A DNA stretch of 64,000 nt from Adiantum capillus-veneris (GCA_014529385.2 CM043950.1:151158945-151222944); one strand, 5' to 3'. Counted from the stretch's first letter, positions 33,373 to 45,719 are shown. Program-made: numbers and translations. The notes: generated from the sequence alone by a model not told the origin.

Positions 33373-35724
33373 ATGGCTGACAATAGTAAAGAGAGTGAAA
33401 TTAATGTTGATAACTTTGATTTTGCTCATGAGCAAGCTACTAATGATGCTTCAATGCTTGTTAACTATCTTGTTACTAGGCTTTAACAAGCCATGGGCAA
33501 TCCATCTCTCCAAAGTGAAGTGCAACGGCAGCTTCGTGCTCACGGGATTCTCCAAGCTCATCACCATCACGAGAGAACACCTAGGAAGCCTCCTTGTGAG
33601 ACTACCAAAAGAGGTCTCTCTCCGATTCGGGAAGAAGAAGAGAATCCATATGAAGGGCTCAAGAATTTACTTCTTGACGATGCATCTCCTTCCCAAAGGA
33701 GAACTCAAGAGCCTCCACCGAAGGAACGAGAAAGAAGCGAGTCTCCCGCCACCTCGGCGGAGATGGCTCCACGAAGACGGCGGGCTAAACGCTCTCCATC
33801 ACCACCAAAGCGGAGAAGACCATCGTATTCTTCTCCTCACCACAATTCGAAGAGGGATGATAAAAAGCAAGAGAAGAAAAATGCGAGAAAGAGGACACCC
33901 TCTTCTCCATCTTCTTCATCCTCTTCCTCTTATGAAAGCTATGGTGAAGACGACAAAGATCAGGACAAGAAAAAGGCGAGAAAGAGGTCACCCTCTTCTC
34001 CACCTTGTTCAAATTCTTCACCTTCTGAAGAAAGTGATGGTGTAACTTTTGAACCATCAAAAAGAAGAGGCCATAGGAAATCCTATGCCGCATGGAAGAG
34101 GTCATCCAAGCTGAAGAAATTCAAAGAGGGAGGGAAGAGCATCTCTTTCCTTACCTATAATGGTACCTTTGGTGCCACGGACAAAGTCTTGGCCTTTATC
34201 CAGCAATTCGATGCAGCGTTTGGAGATGAGGGCTTCACGGAATCCTCTAAGCTACGCCATGTAGCTATGCACTTTCAAAAGTCCGCCAGACAATGGTGGT
34301 CTAGCCTACGAGCCAACGGTGAAGCTCCACGAACATGGAAAGCTTTAAGAGATTCCATTATGAAGCAGTTTTTGGCCACCGATGCCAAAGACAAAGTACT
34401 CACCGAATGGCGAAGCTTAAAGCTCTCACCCAATGAATCCATCCACAAATATGTAGACAAGTTTTGGGACCTACAACTCAAAGCCACTGTCTTCAAAAAG
34501 TTGGATTTTGGAGAGCAAAAGCAACAATTTTGTGCGGGCTTAACCGAAGAAATGGCGGAGTATGTCAACTCGCAAAGACCACGTACCATATCGGCGGTAA
34601 TACACCACACTATGGTGGCCTCTCGAATCAATTTCCAAACGGGGGCAAAAAGAAATAATAAGCCCCCGGAAAACAAGGGTTCCAATGAGCCTAAGGGGAA
34701 GGACAATGTCCAAAAGTCTCCTAAGGGCAACTCCAACAAAGCTAAAGAGAAGGGAGTTTACAAAGGTAAGAATAAACTCTCTGATCCTGAAGAGCTTGAG
34801 CGTTATCGTAAGGATAACCGATGTTTCAAGTGCGGCGAACAAGGGCATGCGTACCGAGCTTGTCCCCAAAAGAACAACCGCCAAGATCCTCCTAGAGCTT
34901 CCTTGGTTGAAATCCAAGAGGAGGAAATTCACCAAACTCATCACAAAGGATCTCCTCTATGCCATGCTTGGGGAAAGGTAAGAGAACATGATGCTTTTAT
35001 TCTCTTTGACCTTGGTTCTACTCACAATTTTATATCCATGGAGTTAGCCACCAAGCTAGGCATACAATCCTACGAGATGGGAGATGTCCTACCCGCAGAC
35101 AGTGCCTTCAAGGGGCAAGAAGCTTCAGTCACTCCCTTAATTGGGAAATTGAGGCTTCATTTCCAAGGCTATGTTGACAAAGAGGACTTCTTTATCTCTC
35201 CTCTCAAGCATGAGGATGTAATCCTAGGGGCACCATGGTTTGATCGCCTGGTTGCCCATGTTAAATTTCCTGAAAGGAGAATCTCTTTTAAGTTCAGGGA
35301 AAAAGACATGTATATAAACGGTAAGGAAATGGGTAGCACCATCCCCATTGTACATACACCAGCTTTCAACAAGTCAATAAAGAGCTCTATTTCCGTGTAC
35401 ATGATTTTTGTTAAAGATTCTCAAAATGAACCTAATGCTTTAACAAAAGAAAATAAAAGCAACCAAAAGCAATTAGAGTTATCCAATTTTCTCAAGGGGT
35501 TTCAAGATGTTTTTATTGACGACATCCCTTGTGAGCTACCTCCTAAACGAGGTAATGATGACCATGCAATTGAACTTCTTCCAGGAAGTTCACCGCCTAA
35601 TAAACCTCCTTATAGAGTTTCTCATGCTCAACAAGAGGAGATTATGCGGCAAGTGCATGAGTTACTATTGAGAAGGGTATGGTTAGGCCAAGCTCATCTC
35701 CATTTTGCTCACCTGTGCTATTAG
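33373..35724 (+). pseudogene. gag: Ty3-2 gag and protease in one frame
   Basis: ATG 33373 (MADNSKESEINVDNFDFAHE). A TAA at 33484-33486 replaces the CAA of Ty3-1; from there the frame is open for over 740 codons. Order: Arg/Ser-rich region with a tandem duplication (KNARKRTPSSPSSSSSS and KKARKRSPSSPPCSNSS, separated by an acidic EDDKDQD linker); capsid-like domain (HFQKSARQWWSSLRANGE); zinc knuckle CFKCGEQGHAYRAC; protease with FDLGSTHNFIS in place of D-S/T-G and the VILGAPWFDRL end. A 2-base insertion near 35669-35672 ends the frame where RT begins. This copy shows that gag and protease are a single fused frame in the family. Confidence 0.93.
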
Positions 35725-38327
35725 TGCAAAAGAAAGACGGAACATATTGTATGTGTGTCGACTATAGAGCACTAAATAGGATCACTATCAAGAATAGGTT
35801 TCCCGTTCCACGGGTAGAAGACCTATTTGATAAGCTACAAGGATCGACCTACTTCAGTAGGATTGACCTAAAAAGTGGCTATCATAAAATAAGGATAGTT
35901 GATTGAGACATTGTAAAGACCGCATTTCGTACTACATTTGGTCTTTACGAATACATTAACATGCCTTTTGGCTTGACCAATGCACCAGCCACATTCAACC
36001 GCTTGATGGAGAAGCTGTTCAGGCCTCATCAAACCTTCACTAGAGTGTTCTTTGATGATATTATCATCTACTCTAATTCATTGGAGGAACACAAGCAACA
36101 CCTCCAGGTAATATTTCAAGTTTTAAGAGAGAATAAACTTTACGTTAATCGAAAGAAAAGTGAATTTTTCTTGCAAGAGATTCAGTATTTAGGTCACATT
36201 ATCTCTCAAGATGGCATCCAAATGGATCCATCCAAGTTAGAGGTAATAAAAGGATGGCCTAAACCAAGGAATCATCATGAACTAAGAAGCTTCATAGGTA
36301 TGTGTGCATACTATAGACACTTCATAGAAAAGTTCTCACAAATTGCGGGACCATTACATGACCTAACAAAGAAAAGCGTTAGGTATACATGGTCTCCTAA
36401 GGAGAACAATGCTTTCAAAAATCTTAAAGAAAAGCTTATCTCTCAACCTGTGCTTACACTACCGGATCTCTCAAAACCATTTGATGTCCAATGTGATGCT
36501 TGTGGTGATTGCCTTGGAGCTGTTTTGCTCCAAGAAGGACACGCCATAGGCTATGAGAGTCGAAGGCTCGACCCTGTTGAGCAAGCTCTAGGCATATACG
36601 AAAAGGAACTCCTTGCATTTCTACATGCCTTAGACTCATGGAAGCACTATTTATTGGGAACTCCTTTCATTCTGCAAACGGATCACCAAAGTCTTAAGTA
36701 CTTCATGACGCAGACCAAGCTCTCCGACAAACAAATGAGGTGGGCAAATTTTCTTTCGCAATTTCATTTTCATATTGCTCACATTACTGGCAAGCATAAT
36801 CAAGTAGCTGATGCACTCTCAAGACGGCCGAGAGTGAATGCGGTTTCCATAGCAACTCACAATGATCTATCTTCAATGATAGATGAGTATGCTATTGATC
36901 CCGATTTTAGAGATGTGATTTCAGCCCTTGCATTAGGGAAGAAAGAAGAACCATTTACTTTACAAGATGGTTATCTTCTCTATGGCAATAGACTATGCGT
37001 TACTAACTCACTACGTGAGAAAGTAATGTATGAATCTCATGCTCCACCTTATGCGGGGCATAGAGGGATTCAGTCTACCTTAAAGGGAGTTGAAACATAT
37101 TTCTATTGGCCTACCATGAAAGTGAACATACAAGAGTATGTTTCCAAATGTGTGGTATGCCAAAAGACAAAATTTGATAGAGGGAAGCAACTTGGATTGC
37201 TTCAACCCTTGCCAATCCCTGATTCACCATGGGAGAGCATATCCATGGATTTTATCTTTGGATTGCCTAAGTCTATCCATGGGAATACGGGAATATGGAG
37301 GATAGTAGACAGGTTTAGTAAACAAGCTCATTTTATACTTGCCAAAAAGACTATCAAAGCCCATCAAATGGCAACCCTCTTTATTTCACAAATTTTCAAG
37401 TACCATGGCTTGCCCATGTCCATAGTGTCGGATAGAGATCCTAGAATGACCAGTAATTTCTGGAAGGGTCTCTTTGAGAATTTAGGAACAAAGCTAAACT
37501 TCTCTTCTGCCTATCATCCACAAACTCATGGCCAAAGTGAAATAGCTAACCTGACCATTCTCGATCTACTAAAAGCCTATGTAACAGAAGTAGATCAAAG
37601 ATCCCAATGGGAGAAGTACTTACCCTTAGTGGAGTATGCTTACAATAACACTGTACATACTTCCACGGGAAAATCACCTTTCGAGGTAATTGAGGGAAGA
37701 TCAAAAAGTCCCTTGCTACTTAAGGTACATGGGAAGATCTTCGCTACAGATGAGTATAGCCGAGACCTACAAGAATCTTTTCAAAAGATTAAGGATGCTA
37801 TCTCTATCTCACAGCAAAGGCAAAAGACTGCTGTTGACAAGCACAGAAGAGCCCAAGCCTTTAAAGAAAACGATTGGGTCTTGTTAAAGTTTCCCAAGGC
37901 TTGATTGAGGCAAACGACGGGCAAGAATCCTACGGGCCACCAAAAGTACTATGCTAAACTAGCATAAAGGTACTATGGTCCCTTTTAGATTCTTAGACTA
38001 ATCAATGAGATGGCCTATCAACTCAAGTTTCCCAATCATTGGCTCATACACAATGCTTTCCATGTGAGCCTATTAAAGCCTTACAAAGGAGAGCCACCTC
38101 AAGAACCAACTATTGAAGACCCACCGGAGATTGAGGACCAAGAGGAGGTGCTGCAGCCTGAGTCCATTCTCCGACATGAAGACAAGGTACTAAGAGGCGG
38201 TAAGACTATCTGACGATATCTTATTAAGTTTAAGAATTATCCTTTTGAAGATGCTAGATGGATGCAAGGCATACAATTAAAGGATAACCTAAACCTTGTC
38301 AATGCTTACAATGCTTCCCAAGAGTAA
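35679..38327 (+). pseudogene. pol: Ty3-2 RT, RNase H, integrase and chromodomain
   Basis: One frame interrupted by stops. RT: RMCVDYRALN-type motif, YFSRIDLKSGYHKI, VFFDDIIIYSNS. TGA at 35904-35906 stands where Ty3-1 has GAG. RNase H keeps CDACGDCLGAVL, YEKELLA and QTDHQSLKYF, so its catalytic Asp is present, unlike Ty3-1. Integrase has HX6H/CVVC, SMDFIFGLP, IVSDRDPRM and QSEIANL. Further stops: TGA 37902 (CGA in Ty3-1), TAA 37965, TAG 37986 and TGA near 38211 (CGA in Ty3-1). The end is chromodomain-like (RYLIKFKNYPFEDARWMQ), closing at TAA 38325-38327. Confidence 0.93.
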
Positions 38328-38452
38328 GCAAATGTACAAAATGTTAAAAATGAACAATTTTTTTGTCTTATAAGACTCTCTTTTTCTTTATTTGTGCACA
38401 AAAATAAAGTAGTATGCATGCTTAGATCAAGTTTGTGGAGACGATGTCTCCT

Positions 38453-38807
38453 ATTTTTGGGAGGAGGCTAAAAGTGGCTTGCATTGCGTGCGACACCCTG
38501 CTTCTCTCCCACAATCCACAGATAATGACATCTCCATTGTGCAGCAAAAAAAGATACGCACAATTTTCTGTGCGAGCAACGCGTGGATAGACAGCGACAG
38601 TCGACCGCGGCCGCCCCATCTACACCCTCCACAGCGGGTGACTAAGGCAAAGTCGACCGGCAACTCGATAGAACCGAGGCTCCGAAGGCTTCTATTGGTG
38701 TCGTTGGCTGGGTGCGTAGGAAGGCCCGCTTAACCCTTGCATGAAGGAGGGTTGAATCCACCCCATGAAGGTAAGAGGCCAACACTTTACCATCAAGCTA
38801 TTGGACC
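38453..38807 (-). mobile_element. Possible tRNA-derived SINE
   Basis: On the minus strand, TAGCTTGATGG (38800-38790) resembles a pol III box A and GATTCAACCC (38758-38749) a box B; the spacing from box A start to box B start is 42 bases, as in a tRNA. The 5' end GGTCCAA (38807-38801) fits an acceptor strand, but the matching 3' strand is lacking, so this is not an intact tRNA gene. A non-coding body of about 290 bases extends to where Ty3-2 is cut off. No target duplication or tail could be confirmed. Confidence 0.38.
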
Positions 38808-39176
38808 TTGTTGTGTATAACAAGAAAAGATAGTCTACTTGTGTTGAAAGGAAAACTAGAAGGAAAGGGAAAGCTTCAAACCTCAAGGAAGTAGCTTTAC
38901 CCTTCCTTTTAACTTTTTGAAGGAAAGCAAGTTTTCCTCCAAAAATTCTTTTTTCCTCAAAGAGGTAGCTTTAAAGTGAAGAAAAGCCTTCACAAAAACG
39001 ATGAGTTTTTGTGAAGAATCATTAAAGATGTGCTTACAAGGAACGACGAGTGAAGCACTCAAATTCCCGCAAGGCGAGGTTCGCATGCAACGCAAATTGT
39101 GGAGCATACAAAACACAAAGACTTCAATTTCTCAAGGTACAAGTTGTCATTTCTTTTTTTCTCTTTTAATTAGTGT
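38808..39176 (+). other. Leader-like sequence before Ty3-3 gag
   Basis: A/T-rich, GGAAAG-rich, non-coding. No LTR end or primer site is recognisable, so the 5' end of Ty3-3 is presumed lost. Confidence 0.45.
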
Positions 39177-40572
39177 GTGTTTACCATGGCCAGTGAGGAT
39201 ATCCCACCTACACACACGTTTGATTTTGAGCACGTAGATCAAAATCATTGCACCACGAGTGTTGCTGATACTAATATGCATGATGATGATGATCTAGGAG
39301 ATCATGGGCTTGTAGATATGGCTTCTTTCAAGACTTTGGAACATCGCCAAAGCGTACTTGAAAGAAACCTTTCTACACTCAATGCAAATGTTACCAATCT
39401 TACAAAGTTACTTGTGAAATTTATGAATTCATAGACAATTCAAGGAGCCACAAGTGGCATGGTTCAAGGGAACCAAGCTCGCATGACTCAAGGAGTCCAA
39501 GAGACAAGTGCTGCAGAAGATGCACAAGGTAGCAATGCATTACTTAAGAATATCACCATTCCTGAGTTTCATGGGGAAGAGCGTGATCGCAACAAGGATG
39601 CAGTCAATATGTTCTTACACAAATGGAGTGATATTCATAGATTGAGACACACCCCGGATATAAAGACGGCTGTGGAAACAAGTCTATCTCTTAAAGGCAA
39701 GGCCTATAAGTGGTGGATGACATTTCCAATAAATGCTCGTCCTCCGTCTTGGGCTACGTTTCAAGCTTCTTTCTCCAAAGAGTTTTTGGAATCCAATGAA
39801 GAAGATAATAATTGGTTAGCATGGGATGTATGCCGCATGTCTGGCCTCTCTCTCACACAGTATCTTTCAAATTATCGGGAAAACGTATAAAAACTAGAAG
39901 GTCTAGATGAATTCCAAAAGATACGGAGTTTTAATAGGGGTCTTGACAAAGACTATCATCTTCATGTCAAGACCCAACATCCAAAAACTTTGGAAGAAGC
40001 CATTAGTCATGCACAAAGATATGATGATGACCAAGAGAGGAAAGGAAATTTTCCCTACTCTAAGAATACTTTTGCTAAGAGCAATGTGGCTAAGAGCCAA
40101 TGGCGTGGTATATCTCCCACACGTTCCAAGAGGAATAAGAGACAATCTACCTCTCCACGTCCACAAGAGAATAAGAAGCCTAAGCAATCACGAGATATTC
40201 TGCGTGGGTCTCGATCTCAGCACTGTTGATTTTGAGCGTGCAAAGAAACGCAATTTGTGTTTTAGATGTCTTTTGGACCAACATAACAAGAAAGATTTTC
40301 CTCTTTTGCAAGGCAAAGAAAAGTCCATGCACACGGTGCAACGCCTCACATTAGATTCATCTCCTAGATATTGTGCTATAGAGGTTCTTCATATGGAAGA
40401 AAAGCACAAGTTTTGTGTGCCTGCTTCAATTTGGCAGCCCATCTTTGGTCCCCATGATTTGATTCGCATGCATGGCACTATTGACGGACAACGTGTTCGT
40501 ATTTTAGTGGATGATGGTGCAACTCATAACTTCTTGAACTATAAGCTAGTCAAGGAATTGAAGCTTACATAG
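39177..40572 (+). pseudogene. gag: Ty3-3 gag and protease fragments
   Basis: Three pieces in different frames. At 39186: MASEDIPPTHTFDFEHVDQN, with a coiled-coil-like end. At 39459-39890: capsid-like gag domain (FHGEERDRNKDAVNMFLHKW, KGKAYKWWMTFP). At 39907-40572: the gag C-terminal half and an incomplete zinc knuckle (CFRCLLDQHNKKDF), then a protease active site VRILVDDGATHNFLNYKL, with D-D-G where D-S/T-G is usual. Stops at 39432 and 39888 and frame changes near 39900 and 40230 inactivate it. Confidence 0.82.
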
Positions 40573-40696
40573 AATCCCTGCTCTCACAAGTATGTGGTGG
40601 AGCAGATGTGTGGGAATGATAAAGAAATATGGGGCACGGTAGTTCAAGGGTTGAGCTTATTGTTCCAGATCATATGATGACCCTTGAATTCAAGTT

Positions 40697-42792
40697 ATGA
40701 ACATGGACCATGTTGATGTAGTTTTAGGACAAGAGTGGCTGCATGGTTTAGGAAACACATTGTACACTAGTTATGAACACAACTCCTTATCCTTTATGGC
40801 CAATGGTAAACATGTGCTTTTGCTTGGTAAGAAAATAATACCTTCTACACCTCTTATATGTACAGCCGAGCTTTCTATTTTGCAAAAAGAAAATTTAATA
40901 GATGAAGTCTTTTTGTGTTACTGCTTGTCTCCAAGTCTTGTGAGTTCTCAAGAGCAAAGTGTGGTGAATTCTAGTAATGGTATGCAAAGTGCAATGAATT
41001 CTAGTAATGGTATGCAAAGTGCAATGGATTCTAGTAGTGGTATGCAAAGTGCAATGAATTCTATTGATAAACAAAGTGTTAACAAATCTAACGAGCAAAG
41101 TGCTCTCAATTTTAATTCTATAGAGCAACGTGCAACTGTTGTAAAACAAACATTACACGAATTACAAAATTCTCCATCCCAACATAACTCTAGTTTACTT
41201 TCTCCTTTTGCACGGCAAAAGATGACTCACTTACTCACGGAGTATAGTGATATGTTCTCAAGTGATTTACCACCGGGTTTACCCCCTACACGTGATGTGC
41301 AGCATGGCATAGATGTCTTGCCACGCACTAAATCGGTGAGTAAACCACCTTATCGTATGAGTGCTAAAGAAGCCAAGGAGGTTGACAGTCAGTTCGATGA
41401 CTACCTCGCTCGTGGTTTCATTAGACCTAGGACTTCGCCTTGGGCATCACCAATTCTATTGGTTAAAAAGAAAGACGGTACTATGCGCATGTGCGTAGAT
41501 TATCGTGGATTAAATGTGATAACGTCAAGAACAAGTATCCTCTGCCTCGAGTGGATGAGTTGTTTGATCAACTCCACGGGGAAAGATACTATACAAAGAT
41601 AGATATTCATTCAGGATACCACCAAGTACATATCCTACTGCAAGATATCTCCAAAACTGCCTTTAGAACACGGTTTGGGCATTTTGAATTTTTGGTTATG
41701 CCTTCTGGTCTAACCAATGCTCCAGCTACATTTATGACACTCATGGATAGTGTCTTACGTCCCTATCTTGGAAAATTTGTTGTGGTTTTCCTTGATGGTA
41801 TTCTCATTTACAGTAAGACTGAAGATGAACACATAGAACACTTACGATTAGTGTTTGAACAACTACGAGCTCATGCATTGTATGATAAGCAAAGCAAGTG
41901 AGATTTCTTTAAAATAGAGATACATTACCTCGTCATGTGATCTCCTATTCTCGCATCAAGATGGACACTAACAAGGTCCCTGCCATTCTTCGATGGCCAC
42001 ATCCCAACACGGTTGAGGAGCTTCAAATATTTTTAGGCATGGCTCGATTTTATCGACAGTATATCCATGATATGCCAAAATCATTGTTCCTATGACAGAT
42101 CAGCTTAAAGAAAAAGGTAAGACCCTTTCTTGGGAAGAAGGGCAAAAACGCAGTTTTAAACAGCTCAAGGTAGCTATAGCCAATACTCCCATCCTAGCAA
42201 TCGTCGACCCACTTAAGCCCTTTGTGGTAGAGACTGATGCTAGTGATAAATCCATTGGTGCGGTACTTCTCCAGGAGGGAAGACCTATAGCCTTTGAAAG
42301 TAAAAGGTTAGATAGAGGTCAACATAATTATTCTGTCTATGAGAGAGAGCTCTATGCCATAATTCACGCTTTACAAAAGTGGCAACACTATTTATATGGT
42401 GCTGAGTTTGAAGTAGTTTGTGACCATGAGAGTATCAAATGGTTTATTACTCAAACGGACTTGAAGGGCCGTAAAGCTAGATGGGCAAAAATACTTCAAG
42501 ATTATAATTGTAAGCTACGATATCGCAACAGGCGATATAATGTAGTAGCGGATGCACTAAGTCGGATGCTTAAAACTAATTCACTTGCTTTCATGGAACT
42601 AAAGAGTGGATTTTTGGAGTCATTACGTGGCAAGTGTGAACAAGATCAATCATATGCTAAAGTATGGAGTGCAATTTTAAAATGGGATCCCTCACATCCA
42701 CATGTCTCTGCACAGCCAGATCAATATGTCTTTGCATGCGCAGATAGAAACTCCAACACACAGGGCTCCACCCCTACTGCGGAAGAGCTTAA
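40697..42792 (+). pseudogene. pol: Ty3-3 RT and RNase H
   Basis: [53 protein letters not shown]; a frameshift near 41520; then [20 protein letters not shown]. The catalytic motif reads FLDGILIYS (GGT at 41797-41799), so the second Asp of the usual FLDD is Gly. TGA near 41900, then a degraded stretch to 42090. RNase H (42092 on): VVETDASDKSIGAVLLQEG, YERELYAIIHALQKW, VCDHESIKWF. A short tandem repeat encoding [10 protein letters not shown] lies at about 40960-41060. The frame runs into the TIR element at 42793. Confidence 0.88.
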
Positions 42793-44120
42793 CACTAGAA
42801 TGGTAACCTAACAGGACATAAAAGTGTCCTTTCAGGTTTTTGGGAAAAAATTCCAAAACCATAGTAGATCCACTCATTTTGAAAAATCCTTTCATGAGCT
42901 TATAGTTCAATAACTACTACATATGGAAAAAATGAGAAACTTGTAATTTTTCTCATCCCTTGGTCACTACAAGCCTCCAAAGTTGATGGACCATTGCATT
43001 TTGCCCAAAACAACAATTTTTTACGGTTGATTGCATATAAATAAGAGTAGAGATTTTTGTAGGACATAAGATAAAATGCCCCGTTAACTTCAATGGGTTG
43101 GTGACCAAAAAATATGGTTGCTTTTACCTCACTAAATTTTTTTGGGAAAATAAAATAGGTACAAAAAAGTTGCATTTTTGCCATTCTGTTGACCTATCAT
43201 CAAAGTTTCTATAATCACGCTCAATACAGATACTATATACATGTTTTCTTAGTTTCTTTTGGGCCTCTGGATTCAAAAGGAGCCATGGAGCATGTCAAAA
43301 GGATAATGGATCTCTTACAATTGGAACCTTGGGGGCAATGATAAAGTGCTAAATACAGCAAACATGAAAAATCTGGGTTTAGCATTATGACCTCTAGAAA
43401 CCCATAGAAACTACTCAATATCTAGCCAAGTTTATAGTCTATGATTAGATATGGTCACTGCCTACAAAATACACACAATTGGCCTAAGAAACTACCAATA
43501 TTGAGAAAGTTATACTTGCTACTCTAAAATGTATCGTATTCTTCAGCAATCAAAAAACTCAACCATCATCATATACTATGCTATATAGCATATTAGGTCC
43601 CCCAAAACTCAAGGAAGATTAGATTTATGTTATACATTACACTTACACAATAAAAATTGAATTTGGATATCAAGAAAGCCACCAAAAAAATAATAAAAGT
43701 GCTAATTTTTGCCAAAAAACAGGATTATGCAATTCTTGTAAATTGGTCATAACTTTCAATTTTAACACGTAGCTCTCCCTACAAGCATCAAAACATGTTG
43801 AGAACTATGAAGGCCTAACCTCTAGCCATCTAAACCTCACAAACATGAAGCTTAGAGTGGTATAGTTGCCAAAAATTGAAAAAAAGCCATAAACAAGACC
43901 CGTTTTTTCACACAGTTTAGGTTCAAAAATGTTAAGGTTAATGGTGAGATTGATACTCAAAAAAAAATGCTAAGTTTTTTTCAGCTCATAAGGCAACTTT
44001 GTGGATATATAGCACCTAGAAATTAATTTTCATACTCTTCAAATAATTCAAGCAAAATGGTACCTTAACAGGACACCAAAGTGTCCAAGGACATAAAAGT
44101 GTCCTGTTACCATTCTAGTG
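42793..44120. mobile_element. TIR DNA element, copy 1 (1328 bp, CACTAG ends, TTAA flanks)
   Basis: Starts CACTAGAATGGTAAC and ends with its exact reverse complement; TTAA lies on both sides (42789-42792 and 44121-44124). Subterminal GGACA(TAAAAG)TGTCC-type palindromes occur at both ends. There is no coding capacity, so it is non-autonomous. The second copy is at 56456-57796, about 95% similar by eye. The ends resemble CACTA elements, but a symmetric target duplication is obtained only as TTAA (or TA with ends ACACTAG), not as the 3 bp typical of CACTA. Confidence 0.88.
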
Positions 44121-44124
44121 TTAA

Positions 44125-45501
44125 ATTAAGCGATGGAATAATTTTTCCATTGATGATGGCTACTTACTCCACAAAGTTAGAGTATGTGTGCCAAAGGACT
44201 CAGACACCAGGTGAAAAATCTTATTTGAGTGTCACGATAGTCCAAGTGCTAGTCATCCAGGTATCCGTAAGACGTACGCCTTAGTTCGATAGCAATTTCA
44301 TTGGTCGGACTTACATCATGATGTTCAAAAGTACCTACTAAACTGCCAACAATGTCAAGTTAATAAAGCAAAGCACCTCAAGGCAGATGGCCTTCTATAT
44401 TCTTTAGAGATTCCACAAGGTAAGTGGGAGAGTATCTCTATGGATTTTGTAGTAGGACTACCTACTACAAATCGTGGCCATGATTCCATTTGGGTAATTG
44501 TAGACCGTCTCACAAAGATGGGTCAATTCATTCCCACTAAGACTACGGTTAAGACACGGGAATTAGCACGGCTATTTGTAGAAAATATATATAAAATCTA
44601 CGGTCTTCCAGCTAGTATCATTAGTGACAGAGATTGAAAGTTCGATAATCACTTCTGGAGAGCTGTGTTCCAAAAGTTGGAAACTAAACTTAATCTAAGT
44701 ACGACTGATCATCCAGAAACGGATGGTGAAACAGAAAGAGTTAATCAAGTGCTAGAGGATATGCTACGAGCATACGTTAGCAAGAAGCAAACCAATTGGG
44801 AAGACTACTTACCTATATTGGAATTTTCTTATAATAGTTCAAAGCATGTGACTACAGGGCTAAGTCCATTTATGCTTTTGTATGGATTTCAACCTAGATC
44901 ACCCGTTATGATGGGGTAAGCTAAGGAGAAGATACAACAAGCGAAGGATTTTATCCAAGGCAATTTTGACATGCTTCGAGTTGCTCGACAGAATGTTAAG
45001 GATCGATATAAGAAGTACGCAGATGAGCATCGACGTCTTGCTACTTTCGAAGAAGGAGACAAGGTTTTCCTCAAAGTTTCAGAGCATTCAGAAAGTCTGA
45101 AGATGGAAAAAGTTACTAAAATTTCACCACGCTATTGTGGACCGTTTACCATTCTCAAACGTATAGGTAAAGTGGCCTATAAGTTAGCTCTTCTAGAGCA
45201 CTCACGAGTTCATCCTGTTTTTCATGTTAGCCGTTTACGAAAACAGCTAGGACATAATGATAATGTCATTGACACAGGTGTGTTGGTTGAACTTATCGCA
45301 TCGCCAAGCATTCCTCACAAGCCCGAAAAGATTTTGGATTCTCATGAGCTTTGCACCAGACATCATGTCAGACGACAGGTGTTGGTAAAATGGCTAGATA
45401 GACCTGAAGAAGGTTCTACATGGGAGAATGTCTCCGCACTCAAGAAACGTTTTCCTATGTTCATTTTCAAGGACGAAAACGATTCTCCAAGGGGGGGGTA
45501 A
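44125..45501 (+). pseudogene. pol: Ty3-3 integrase and chromodomain
   Basis: Continues after the TIR element with FSIDDGYLLHKVRVCVPKDS and a zinc finger (SAGHPGIRKTY, then CQQCQ). The integrase core has SMDFVVGLPTTNRGHDSIW, IISDRD and DGETERVNQVLEDML. TGA at 44635-44637 lies in the DRD-x-KF motif where CGA is expected. TAA lies near 44918. The C-terminal end is a clear chromodomain (PEKILDSHELCTRHHVRRQV, then LVKWLDRPEEGSTWENVSAL) ending at TAA 45499-45501, which overlaps the polypurine tract. Confidence 0.92.
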
Positions 45502-45719
45502 TGTAAGGACATGGGTCCTATGGGCAAGGCCACCGGCACGGGTGGACAGTGCGTATGCTAGGGGAAGGCTATAAGATAGCACGGTTGGGTGGAGACTAGC
45601 ATATACATTATCACCGCCCTTTCAATAGCATTACATTGAATCAACATTACATTGCTCGAATGCTCCAATCCTTCATCAACATTACATTGAATGGTCGAAT
45701 GCTCCAATCCTTCATAGAA
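45502..45719 (+). repeat. 3' LTR fragment of Ty3-3
   Basis: TGTAAGGACATGGGTCC directly follows the polypurine tract. The LTR end is not recognisable. The segment includes a ~42-bp imperfect direct repeat with CATTACATTGAA and GAATGCTCCAATCCTTCAT (45625-45718), before sequence belonging to the minus-strand LTR-A-family element begins. Confidence 0.55.

Larger units (their letters stand above)
31365..38452 (+). mobile_element. Ty3/gypsy chromovirus 'Ty3-2', 3' LTR missing
   Basis: 5' LTR (31365-32955), tRNA-Met primer site, leader, gag-protease, RT, RNase H, integrase, chromodomain-like end and the first ~125 bases of the 3' UTR. Similarity to Ty3-1 ends abruptly at about 38452 (GACGATGTCTCC), so the polypurine tract and 3' LTR are lost. 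Several stops and a 2-bp insertion inactivate it. Confidence 0.93.
39177..45501 (+). mobile_element. Third chromovirus 'Ty3-3', divergent, interrupted by a TIR element
   Basis: Order: gag, protease, RT, RNase H, integrase, chromodomain, polypurine tract (CCAAGGGGGGGGTAA, 45488-45501), then an LTR starting TGTAAGGACATGG. It is clearly a different family from Ty3-1/2 (different gag, RT and LTR). The 1328-bp TIR element at 42793-44120 sits between RNase H and the integrase zinc finger. Many stops and frameshifts. Confidence 0.9.

Noticed and set aside
38749-38807. Functional tRNA gene
   Set aside because: Box A and B spacing fits, but the acceptor stem does not pair and no proper anticodon stem was found; SINE is the better reading.
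42793-44120. Calling the TIR element piggyBac on TTAA alone
   Set aside because: The same flanks also fit a TA duplication because TTAA is palindromic, and the ends are CACTAG rather than piggyBac-like; left unassigned.
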